A DNA stretch of 64,000 nt from Bacteroidia bacterium. Lineage in GTDB: Bacteria; Bacteroidota; Bacteroidia; Chitinophagales; Chitinophagaceae. Positions 25,899 through 35,100 of the stretch are shown here, one piece after another. A program made the translations under genes and the position numbers. Numbering within the stretch: position 1 is the first letter of the stretch; each line of letters opens with the position of its first letter. A model generated the notes under the pieces. That model saw nothing but the letters and a program-made list of their open reading frames with translations, did no database searches and was not told where the DNA came from. Where the stretch lies: the NCBI GenBank assembly GCA_030429205.1, contig JAUICZ010000001.1, positions 2,098,806 to 2,162,805 on the forward strand, in the 5' to 3' direction.

Positions 25899-28736
25899 AT
25901 GAAAAAAACACTTTTCACTTACAGCTTGCCTGTATTGATGGTACTTACTTGTACTGTGGCCCGGGGGCAATGGGCAAAGGTGGGTAATGCCGGCATTTCT
26001 GCAGATGCTGTTTATGGCCAATCCATTGCCATGAGCAATAATGGCACACCATATATAGTTTACAAGGATGACAATAAAAGCGGTAAGACAACAGTAAAAA
26101 AATACAATGGCAGTAATTGGGTGACAGTTGGGAGTGCCGGGTTTTCAGCCGGGGGGGCTTTTTACGTAGATATTGCTTTTGATAGTAATGATACACCCTA
26201 TGTAGCATACAGAGATATAGGGAGCGGCTTTAAAGCTACTGTAATGAAGTACAACGGTAGTAGCTGGGTAACAGTTGGTAGTGCCGGGTTTTCTAACGGT
26301 GATGCATACCTTATTTCATTAGCATTTGATAGTAACGATACTCTTTATATCTCCTACATGGATTTTGCGAATAGCAAAAAAGCTACTGTAGAGAAATTCA
26401 ATGGGAGTAGTTGGACTGTAGTTGGCAGTGCCGGATTCTCAGCTGGGAGTGCAGAGTATATCACTATGGCCATTGATGGAAATGACAATCCTCATGTTGC
26501 ATTTAGGGATGGGAATAATAGCGATAAGGTTACTGTTATGAAATATAACGGCAGTAGCTGGACAGTTGTTGGTAGTGCCGGATTCTCAGCTGGGGATGTA
26601 ACCTATACAGATATTGCCTTTGATAGCAATGATACGCCCTATGTAGCCTACCGGGATTTTGGGAAATCCGGTAAAGCTAGCGTAATGAAGTACAATGGCA
26701 GCAGTTGGGTAAATGTAGGTAGTGCCGGCTTTTCTGCCAGTAGTGCTGATTACACTTCCTTGTCTATCGATGGTAACGATAAGCCCTATGTAGCTTACAG
26801 AGATTTCGGCAATTCAGGAAAAGCTACCGTAATGAAATACAATGGCAGCAGTTGGGTAGTGGTAGGTAGTGCCGGATTTTCTGCGAGTGGCGCAAGTTAC
26901 TTCTCCTCGTCCTTTGATGATAACGATGTCCTTCATATAGGGTTTACGGATGCCAGCAAGTCCGACAAAGCTACAGTAATGAAATATGTACAAAATACCT
27001 GGAATGGCTCTGGCTGGAGCGATGGCACCCCCGATTCTACATTAGACGCATATATTGCATCTGCCACTGCTCCTGCATCATTTACTTGTAAGGATCTATA
27101 TATTAATGACGGAGCTACACTAAATACAGGAACAAGTAGTACTACAACCATATATGGCGACCTTACAAATAATGGTAATGGAGTTTCCGGGCAAGGCACT
27201 TTGAATTTTACTGCAAGTGATAGTGTAGAGATAACAGGAGATACTGTAGAGCATGAAGGAACAGTGATAGTAGAAAGTGGCTGTACACTAACTACCAATA
27301 GCTTACTACGTTTAACCTCTGATGCCAGCAACACAGGCCGTATCGGCGAGAGCGACGGAACCATCAGTGGCAATGTTTATGTGCAACGCTACATGCCGGG
27401 TAAGAGGTGCTTCCGGTTTTACGGGCATCCGTTCAGTTCTTCTATCCCTCTTTCTCAATTAACTGATGAGATAGATATAACAGGTAGTGGTGGCGCATCA
27501 AATGGTTTTACAACGACAGGTAGCAATAACCCTTCTGCCTTTTACTTCGATGTAGACTCTGCTGATAACAGCACAGGGGTTAACCCTGGTTGGCAGCCAT
27601 TTACATCAGCCAATTCTGCAGATTGGGATCAATACGAACTGCTGCGTTTACTGGTACGTGGCGCTAAAGGTGAGGGGCTAACTGGCGGTAGCTATACACC
27701 AAGTGCTGCAACTTTTGAGGCTGTAGGTGTAGTTAACCAAGGCACACAGGTCATCACACTCACAAAGGGTTCTAACTCAACCTTTGTAGGCTGTGGTAAT
27801 CCATTCCCTAGTCCTGTAGAAATGGACAAAGTTACAGTTGGTAGTAACGTGGGCGCTAACTATTACGCATGGGATGCGACCAGCGGTGCAAGTGGTGCTT
27901 ATGTAACCAATGCATGGACACTACCATATGACCTGCCTGCTTATGCAGCTTTCTTTACTAATGTTTCTGCTAATAGTAATAATACCCTCACTTTTGAAGA
28001 AGCAGATAAAGTGGCTACAAGCGCGAGCCTGTTCAAGACAACTTCTGCTGAAAACTGGGTAGAGTTATACATCTACGACAGTACTACCAAGTGGGACAGA
28101 TTGCTCATCAACTTCAACACTAATGGTATGGAAGTAGAAGATCAATTAGATGGTAAGAAACTCTACAATCCGAACCTTGATTTCTTCACACTATCAAAAG
28201 ATGATACACGCTTAGCGGTAGATGTTCGCCCATATGATGATGGTAAGAGTATTCCTCTTGGCCTAACAGCATACAACAGGTACAATAAGTATGTGATCAA
28301 AACAGGCATGTTTGATGTGCCTGCAGGTACCAAACTCATTCTGTACGATAAGTACACCAACGAGAAGCACGAACTGAAAGCTGGTTTTGAATACTGGTTT
28401 GATGTAACAAGTGATAGTTTAACTCAGGGCAACAACCGTTTCGAAATAAATATGGTGGGCAAGCCAAGTAGTGTTATTGAGGCTGCGGTTACTGAACCAG
28501 CGATTCAACTGATACCTAACCCGGCACGAGACGAAGTGAAAGTGTCGTTTAAAGCAGTAGAGGGAGATGCTTATATCTCAATAGTAAGTATTACAGGGCA
28601 GGTATTCTATAATAAAGCAGTAACTGCCTCCGAAGGCAGCGTGGTTATTACACTGACTAATATGCCGTCTGGTTTATACTTAGTAAACATGAAAGGTAAT
28701 AATATCAACTTCACAGAAAAACTAATTAAAGAATAA
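25899..28736 (+). CDS. T9SS-exported beta-propeller surface protein
   Basis: A 945-residue exported protein. After a signal peptide (residues 1-23, ending CTVARGQ) come seven repeats of about 46-48 residues (VGSAGFS...YNGSSW pattern), suggesting a seven-bladed beta-propeller to about residue 360. A linker, a beta-rich stretch with GDLTNNGNG-type motifs and a second region (about 500-850) follow. The C-terminal ~75 residues form a type A T9SS sorting domain (LIPNPARDEVKVSFK, MPSGLYLVNMK). It is probably released or attached outside the outer membrane, as an adhesin or binding protein. It is the third gene of cassette 1. Confidence 0.85.
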   Translation: MKKTLFTYSLPVLMVLTCTVARGQWAKVGNAGISADAVYGQSIAMSNNGTPYIVYKDDNKSGKTTVKKYNGSNWVTVGSAGFSAGGAFYVDIAFDSNDTPYVAYRDIGSGFKATVMKYNGSSWVTVGSAGFSNGDAYLISLAFDSNDTLYISYMDFANSKKATVEKFNGSSWTVVGSAGFSAGSAEYITMAIDGNDNPHVAFRDGNNSDKVTVMKYNGSSWTVVGSAGFSAGDVTYTDIAFDSNDTPYVAYRDFGKSGKASVMKYNGSSWVNVGSAGFSASSADYTSLSIDGNDKPYVAYRDFGNSGKATVMKYNGSSWVVVGSAGFSASGASYFSSSFDDNDVLHIGFTDASKSDKATVMKYVQNTWNGSGWSDGTPDSTLDAYIASATAPASFTCKDLYINDGATLNTGTSSTTTIYGDLTNNGNGVSGQGTLNFTASDSVEITGDTVEHEGTVIVESGCTLTTNSLLRLTSDASNTGRIGESDGTISGNVYVQRYMPGKRCFRFYGHPFSSSIPLSQLTDEIDITGSGGASNGFTTTGSNNPSAFYFDVDSADNSTGVNPGWQPFTSANSADWDQYELLRLLVRGAKGEGLTGGSYTPSAATFEAVGVVNQGTQVITLTKGSNSTFVGCGNPFPSPVEMDKVTVGSNVGANYYAWDATSGASGAYVTNAWTLPYDLPAYAAFFTNVSANSNNTLTFEEADKVATSASLFKTTSAENWVELYIYDSTTKWDRLLINFNTNGMEVEDQLDGKKLYNPNLDFFTLSKDDTRLAVDVRPYDDGKSIPLGLTAYNRYNKYVIKTGMFDVPAGTKLILYDKYTNEKHELKAGFEYWFDVTSDSLTQGNNRFEINMVGKPSSVIEAAVTEPAIQLIPNPARDEVKVSFKAVEGDAYISIVSITGQVFYNKAVTASEGSVVITLTNMPSGLYLVNMKGNNINFTEKLIKE

Positions 28737-28755
28737 CCCTTCAAAAAACACAATC

Positions 28756-28965
28756 ATGACCAGACTAAAAATAATATTGATATATACGGGACTGTTGTTA
28801 GCGATTAGCTGCATAGCACCCAACACATTACAGGCGCAAGGTCCCGGCTTTGATGAAGATGTAGATGACACACCAATAGACGGAGGGGCAACCATTATGC
28901 TGGTAGCAGCAGCCGGATATGGTTATAAGAAAATTGCAGACAGGCGTAAAAAGAATGTGGAATAA
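28756..28965 (+). CDS. PID-CTERM peptide (exosortase substrate)
   Basis: A 69-residue protein: signal peptide (about residues 1-28, ending LQAQ), a very short acidic middle (GPGFDEDVDD), then the sorting domain TPIDGGATIMLVAAAGYGYKK: the PID motif, a hydrophobic helix and a basic tail. This is the PID-CTERM signal of Bacteroidota, recognised by exosortase-family enzymes. Only about a dozen residues remain between the two signals. It overlaps the exosortase gene by 11 bases, which is strong evidence for a dedicated enzyme-substrate pair. Confidence 0.85.
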   Translation: MTRLKIILIYTGLLLAISCIAPNTLQAQGPGFDEDVDDTPIDGGATIMLVAAAGYGYKKIADRRKKNVE

Positions 28966-29509
28966 AGTTTCAGGTAACAAAACAGCAGTACGATTTGTAC
29001 TGCTGTTTTGTCTTACGTATGGATTATTATATACTACAAACTACATCCTTACAGGCCTGATTCAACCTGGCGGCTACTATTCTGAATGGCTGCACAATCA
29101 CTTAGATTATGTAACGAGATTCAGAATTTTTTTACTAAGTAGTACAGCATTTGTAGCGGAGTTATTTAGTCATGATATTTACCTAAAGGGTGATATACTA
29201 TTTGTAAAGGGTGGCCATAATATAAGGATGATTTACTCGTGTTTGGGCATTAACATACTGTGCTTGTGGTGGGCATTTGTTATTACTATCCCAATGCAAT
29301 TAAAGAGTAAGCTGCTCTATTTCATTACGGGTACTATATGTCTGATAGTATTAAACATTACACGGTTAAGTTTACTCACCATGTCACCTGATGATTTTTT
29401 ATTCGGGCAATTAGTTGTTGACCATCACACAATATACAACTGGGTGGTGTACGGACTTATATTATTGGTAATGAAACAAGTGATTGATAATAAAGTAGTA
29501 TTAAGATAA
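28955..29509 (+). CDS. Exosortase-family transpeptidase
   Basis: A 184-residue multi-pass membrane protein with the exosortase/archaeosortase catalytic set: C96 in IYSCLGIN, R137 in LNITRLSLL and a histidine at 157 or 158 in DHHTIYNW. The fold has about six hydrophobic segments. These enzymes cleave C-terminal sorting signals and attach the protein to another group. I start at the ATG at 28955, inside the end of the PID-CTERM gene; an upstream start at 28919 adds twelve residues. It closes the second island; the third tRNA fragment follows 17 bases later. The exact exosortase class is not assigned. Confidence 0.88.
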   Translation: MWNKVSGNKTAVRFVLLFCLTYGLLYTTNYILTGLIQPGGYYSEWLHNHLDYVTRFRIFLLSSTAFVAELFSHDIYLKGDILFVKGGHNIRMIYSCLGINILCLWWAFVITIPMQLKSKLLYFITGTICLIVLNITRLSLLTMSPDDFLFGQLVVDHHTIYNWVVYGLILLVMKQVIDNKVVLR

Positions 29510-29525
29510 TATTCCTAATTATGGA

Positions 29526-29570
29526 ATTCATAACCCTGAGGTCGAGGGTTCAACTCCCTCTCTCGCTACT
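29526..29570 (+). repeat. tRNA-Met 3' fragment (attachment site copy 3)
   Basis: 45 bases identical to 15557-15601, from the anticodon loop past the tRNA end. The preceding bases (atggA) differ from the tRNA, so this is a fragment and not a gene. It marks the end of the second island and the start of a third segment. Confidence 0.85.
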
Positions 29571-29810
29571 AGATCAAAAGCCGCTTTTATAGCGGCTTTT
29601 GTCGTTTTAAGCTCGTTTGTTTTTTATCTTTATTTTATTGCTGGGTAAAACATAGGTAAAACTTTTGCTGTATTATCTTGTTGTCTCTTAAACCTTATTG
29701 GTTTATATAATATTACGTTTACCCCATTCATATTAAATATTTCATCGCTCCATTTTGCTAATTCCTACGGCTAAGGTAGCCTCGGTTCAGTTGTGAAGTG
29801 GACCACAATG
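29571..29810 (+). repeat. Diverged long repeat (copy 2)
   Basis: Matches 15602-15840 over about 235 bases, with many substitutions. It carries the same terminator, the two ggtaaaac repeats and the attcctacggctaaggtagc block. It fills most of the gene-free stretch 29510-29955. Confidence 0.7.
29576..29600 (+). terminator. Terminator in third attachment region
   Basis: Perfect 10-bp stem (aaaagccgct and agcggctttt) around tttat, then gtcgtttt. Identical in its stem to the terminator at 15607-15631. Confidence 0.8.
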
Positions 29811-29955
29811 GATTTGCTTCATGGCTGAATTCCTCCATTGTGGCAACGTGCCCCTTCGGCTTTTTCCTTGCCTGGGAATTAAGCCAATTCCGATGATTTA
29901 TTACTTAATCCGTCTGATACTCAAATCCAAACCATCAGACACAAATCAAAAGATT

Positions 29956-30330
29956 ATGAGAACTGTAAAAAGTAATCAGAAAAATGGGGCAGCAAGTAAG
30001 GCAATTACTCCTGCTCAAACACAAAAAGCAAGTGAAACTTCAACAGCGAAACAGCAGCCGAAAGTTTCGTTAGAAGATCGAATTCAAAAGGTCGAAGAGT
30101 TGCGGTCCTTAACCGGGAAGAGACAACGTACCGTTGACACGTATCATCAACTTAGAACCTTTCAGTTTGGAAGTGATGAGAATTGTACACTTGTTCTAAC
30201 CGACAGTCAGGGTCAGAAATTTGCGACAAACAATTCTGCACTCATCTCAATGTTGACAGATTATTTTGCAACATTGTTGAATGACAAAGTTTCCGAATTG
30301 GATGATGAGATCATAGGATTTAAATTGTAG
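29956..30330 (+). CDS. Mobile-element small protein of unknown function
   Basis: A 124-residue soluble protein starting MRTVKSNQKNGA. A low-complexity Lys/Thr/Gln-rich start is followed by a charged helix (VSLEDRIQKVEELRSL) and a domain containing LRTFQFGSDENCTLVLTDSQ and a final helix. I chose this ATG because the 45 residues upstream (start 29821) look unlike it. I recall similar uncharacterised proteins near ssb genes in Bacteroidota elements, which fits the ssb genes 6 kb downstream; no function is known. Confidence 0.6.
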   Translation: MRTVKSNQKNGAASKAITPAQTQKASETSTAKQQPKVSLEDRIQKVEELRSLTGKRQRTVDTYHQLRTFQFGSDENCTLVLTDSQGQKFATNNSALISMLTDYFATLLNDKVSELDDEIIGFKL

Positions 30331-30350
30331 ACATTAGGCATCATGGCACA

Positions 30351-30380
30351 AAGGCAAACCAGTTATTCGGTTTGCCTTTT
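30351..30380 (+). terminator. Terminator after the small element gene
   Basis: Perfect 10-bp stem (aaggcaaacc at 30351-30360, ggtttgcctt at 30369-30378) followed by tttaatgttt. The remaining stretch to 30630 is AT-rich and holds nothing else clear. Confidence 0.8.
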
Positions 30381-30630
30381 TAATGTTTATTCTTACTGAT
30401 TTACTAGTTTATCGTAAAAGAGAGATTGAGGTATATGTATCGCCTTGAAAGTGAAATATAAAAATATTTATTAATTTTGCAATAAATAGAGGGTATTTGT
30501 TTGCTGGCAGAAATATTATTTTGATTTCTGGAAATTGATTTAGTATTTTGCTCGCCAATTAGAAGAACCGAACCATTATGGCAGTGAATTTGATAATACA
30601 CTCACTAGACCTTATCAAATCACTTAAATC

Positions 30631-32166
30631 ATGAAACCGAACATCACCTTTTTAGGCATATGCCTATTCATCACATGGGGCGTAAAGGCTCAAACACTTG
30701 ATAACAGTTTTGGTCAAAACGGAGTTGTTGTGCTCAAAGCAAATGGAGCGTACATACAGTCTGTAGCAGAACAATCAGATGATAAACTTGTTACGCTTAA
30801 TCCTGCAATCGGCATAATTGAGGTTACGCGCTTTAACCTCAATGGTACCTATGACAATAGCTTTGGCGTTAATGGAGCATTATCTGTAAAGTTTAATGAT
30901 GCATTATCATATTATGGTGCAGAAATTCTTATTCAGCAAGACGAGAAGATCTTAATTTCAGGAAGCGCCAGTAAACCTTTGGATGGCGGAACAGATAATA
31001 GTCACGACATTGTATTAGCGAGGTTTCTTAAAAGTAGTCAACCTGATTTGACATTTGGACAAAATGGTCAGGTTCGCATAAACCTTGAAGGACGTGATAA
31101 ATGTAGTGGAGCAGCATTGCAAAGCGATGGAAAGATAGTTTTGTGTGGTAGTGTAGCTCAATCACAAAAGTTGGCTGTACTTAGATTGGATACTGATGGC
31201 AACCTAGATACAAGCTTTAATCATACAGGCAGCTTTACGCAGAAATATGGTGATTTTTCAGAGAATTTGAATGCCATTGTAGTGAAGCCAAATGGTAAAA
31301 TAATTACATGTGGGCAGTTTAATAAGAATGGAGAACTTCAATTTATTCTTATACAATTTAATAGCGACGGCTCACTAGATCATGCTTTTGGGAATAACGG
31401 GGTCGTTAAAACCAGTTGGGGCAATGGCGGTGGTTTTGCCCACGATATCGCATTGCAACCTGACGGGAAAATTATTGTTGGAGGTCGCTCTGTAAATGCT
31501 TCAAATTCGATGACAAGTTTGATTGCTCGTTATTTAATTGATGGAGGTTTGGATAATTCATTCGGTATTGGAGGTATGGTTGTTTTAACATCTTCAATTG
31601 GGCAGCCAGGAATTGAGGAAATCGAAGTAAATGCAAAAGGAAAAATCTATGGTGCAGGACACCTCATCTTAAATAATGATCTCAAGGAAGACTCTTATCT
31701 TATTCGATTGAATAATGATGGATCTATCGATCAACAGTTTTCAAAAGAAGGGATAGTTACAAGTCTTAGCTTGGATAATGAACGAACTCATTCAATGATT
31801 CTTCAGAAAGACGGTCGAATTTTAACGGCTGGTTATGCTAGTTTTGATGGAGGAAATGAATCAAAAATAATGATGAAGCGACATTTCCCGTGGCCCGTTA
31901 GCGTGCCTGAAATTAGTTCGGCAAAAAGTAGTATTCAACTATATCCAAATCCAGCACAAAATTCACTATCAATACATATACCTGAATTTAAAGCAGTATG
32001 TGATTATACTATTATAGACATGTTTGGTCATGTTCTAATAAAAGGTCAATTCTCTAATCCCGATATCGAACTAGATATTTCCATATTACCGCCCGGAACA
32101 TATCTTTTAAACACCCAATTGCACACCTCAGAAAACATAATCTCGAACACTTTTTCCAAACTTTAA
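30631..32166 (+). CDS. Delta-60 repeat T9SS surface protein
   Basis: A 511-residue exported protein (signal peptide residues 1-18). The middle consists of delta-60-type repeats, each of about 50-60 residues with a pattern like LDNSFGQNG / PDGKIIVGG / LARY-L-DGSLD. About seven repeats are visible, suggesting a beta-propeller. The C-terminal ~75 residues are a type A T9SS sorting domain (IQLYPNPAQNSLSIHIP, LPPGTYLLNTQ). It is a surface or secreted protein of unknown ligand. It is 9 bases before the subtilisin-like gene and likely in one operon with it. Confidence 0.85.
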   Translation: MKPNITFLGICLFITWGVKAQTLDNSFGQNGVVVLKANGAYIQSVAEQSDDKLVTLNPAIGIIEVTRFNLNGTYDNSFGVNGALSVKFNDALSYYGAEILIQQDEKILISGSASKPLDGGTDNSHDIVLARFLKSSQPDLTFGQNGQVRINLEGRDKCSGAALQSDGKIVLCGSVAQSQKLAVLRLDTDGNLDTSFNHTGSFTQKYGDFSENLNAIVVKPNGKIITCGQFNKNGELQFILIQFNSDGSLDHAFGNNGVVKTSWGNGGGFAHDIALQPDGKIIVGGRSVNASNSMTSLIARYLIDGGLDNSFGIGGMVVLTSSIGQPGIEEIEVNAKGKIYGAGHLILNNDLKEDSYLIRLNNDGSIDQQFSKEGIVTSLSLDNERTHSMILQKDGRILTAGYASFDGGNESKIMMKRHFPWPVSVPEISSAKSSIQLYPNPAQNSLSIHIPEFKAVCDYTIIDMFGHVLIKGQFSNPDIELDISILPPGTYLLNTQLHTSENIISNTFSKL

Positions 32167-32175
32167 TACAACAGC

Positions 32176-35100
32176 ATGAAACACTTTCTCAAGTGTGTCA
32201 TGGGGGTATTGGCTTTAACCTGTATTAGCCAATACGCTCATGCACAAATCGACTACACTAGCTTTTTTATTAGGATTGAAGATGCAAACTATGTCCCTTC
32301 TGTTCAAACAATTACCAGTGGCGAAGGAGGAGTTACAGTTACTTTTAGTCAGAGTAATTTAAATACAATATCGTCAAACTACCACTTGAGGCAATTTCAT
32401 TTAGCATTCCCTGGCACGACTGATGAAGACCTTGATAATATTTATTTAGTGGAAGTCAACGACATTAACTATATGGATGAAATTGTTGCATTTGATGATT
32501 CAAAGTTTTTGGACCCAGAGATAGCTGTATTTCATGAATACTATATTGAGATTACTGATCCTAACTATGTTCCCGCTTACTCATTTAATAACTATGTGAC
32601 AACCATATCCTTTACTCAATCAGCACTAAATGATATTGCAGCTGATTATGCATTTAACAATTTTAGTTTAGCATTTCCTAACTCTACCGATCCAGCTCTT
32701 CAGAATGTATATGTTGTTGGGGTAAATAATGGAGGGTTTCCAATTGCACTAAATAACTATAATGCTGGTGTTTTTTTAGCTCCTGTTCCTGGTGCATATT
32801 ACAAATTTGCAATTTCTGTTGTTGATCCTGATTATATAGCGTTTGCATCTATGAATATGAATTACCAAACACTATATACTTTCAATAATGCCAGTGTACA
32901 GGCGATTGCAAACAATTACAGAATTAGAAAGTTTGAACCTCTTTATCCGGGATCTGATTTCGAGCATTTGCGTCAAATCTATATGGTGGAATGTAATGAT
33001 TTGCAGTTTATGAATGACTTGATCGCTTTTGATAATACAATTTACCCAAGGGGTAGAGAAATGCATCACATTGCACCTTTAGCTACAACAAATGATTACG
33101 GATGTACGCAAAATTTATTTCCTAACCCAAGTCATCAACATCAGAGATATTTAGATCTTATTGAAGCAAAAACTGCTTGGGATTACTCTACGGGTGTAGA
33201 TGCAAAAGTAGGTATATGTGATTGGTATGTTGATATAGATCATCCTGAGATATTACCTCCTGCACAGGCAGGTTCAAAAGTGCATGATATATTTTCAAAT
33301 AATAAAACACATTTTTATCATAACCCGAATACCAATCAACCTGACCCGGACTATTACAGCCACGGCACAGCAGTATTTGGGACGATAGCCGGGGCCACTA
33401 ATAATGGCTTAGGGATGGCAAGTATTGGTTACAATGTCAAAGTCGGTATTTATTCTCATCAAGATGCAAATAATGGTCACAACAACGCGAGAATATTATC
33501 AAAGAAAGGTTACAGAGCTATAAATTGTAGTTGGGGGTATCAATTTATATGCCGAAATGAAACAGATGACAAGACGGAGAATAGTTTTTATTTAAGTGCT
33601 GATCTGGAAGATATCTATAATGAAATATATAATAATGGTGCAGTAGCAGTATTTGGAGCTGGTAATGGAGGTCCTTCATCTACTCTAGGAGGAGTAACTT
33701 GTGATAATAGCAGCTTCCGTTATCCAGCATCTTTAAATCACAACTTGTCCATTACCTCAGTAGGCAGCGATGTTAGTCAGTTGAATGCCATTCTTGGATC
33801 AAAATCTGTATTTGATGAGCATGAACGAACAAGAAAGGCTACACCTGACCCAGATCGTCAAGAAAATCATCATCATAATACCGAAGTTGATTTGTGCGCA
33901 CCGGGCTATACAGTACATGCTTTAGATTATGATAGGAAGGATGCTACAAAAAAGTATCAACCTAACATTGCCGGAACCTCTATAGCGGCACCTCTGGTAA
34001 CAGGTACAATAGGTTTGATGGTAGCAAAAAAACCTTGTTTAACACCTTATCAAATTGAATATTTACTCAAGGATAATGCTGCTAGTAGCATTTATAATTT
34101 ATCTGCGAATTCACCCTATGTTAACCCCAAAAGGTTAGGTGCGGGACGATTAGATGCGGGCGCTACGTTAGCTGCTGTCAATAATTTTAATTGTAATTCC
34201 GTACCTCCTGATTTACAGACGATGTATATCGAGGAAATTAAAATCTCAAATGTTTGCTGGACAGGTAATCCTGCAACATCAAATATTCAACTTACTCCAG
34301 TCATTAAAAACGGTAATGGGAATTATGAATATCGTTGGCAATATATCTCAAATGGAACTGCAACATTAGATGACCAATATATCGCAACACCAACTGTTGT
34401 AGCGAGTTACCCTCCTCATGTTCTTTATTTACTTCTAATCGTTAAGGAGAAAAATAAAGATATTCCGCGCGTAGCATCAAAGCGTATTAAAGTGAATTTA
34501 ATTACAGATGTAAACCGTTGGGATATAGCTATAAAGGATGCTTATGAGGATAACTTTAATGAAGCAAATGATATGGATATCGTCTATTCAAAAAATTGGG
34601 ATTATTGGAATAGTCCCTGGATATGGAATACGTTTGCCTCTAATAATTCTTCTTTACCTCATCACAATCCAGAATACTCAACTGTTTCGGATAACTATTT
34701 GCATATACGTGTGAAGAATGTTGGATGTGCTGCTGTACCTAGTAGTGAGGTAGAAGTGAAAACTTATTGGACTATTGCTGCGGCTGGAGAGAATTGGCCA
34801 GTTGATTGGACAACTGGTAATATGCAAGGAACAAATGGAACAGAACCACAAGGAAGAGAGATTACTGACCCGTCAAACCCAATCTATGTAGGTGCCTTGG
34901 CTAAAGGTGGTGAACAGATTATCTCAATTCCATGGCATCCGATTGATCCGGCGGATTATGTATCAAATAACGAGATTGCTACCTGTATTTATGTTCGATT
35001 GTTCGAACATAATACAACCAATCCACCAAATGGGTTAGATGAACTGACAGCACCGATAGATACACATTTGCGTCACAATATCCGACAGAATAATAATATC

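Noticed and set aside
23578-29570. tRNA-like 3' ends at 23578 and 29526 as separate tRNA genes
   Set aside because: Both lack the 5' half (acceptor and D arms), so they are fragments left by insertion, not genes.
29821-29955. An upstream start for the small element gene
   Set aside because: The extra 45 residues have a different composition and overlap the repeat region; the ATG at 29956 fits better.
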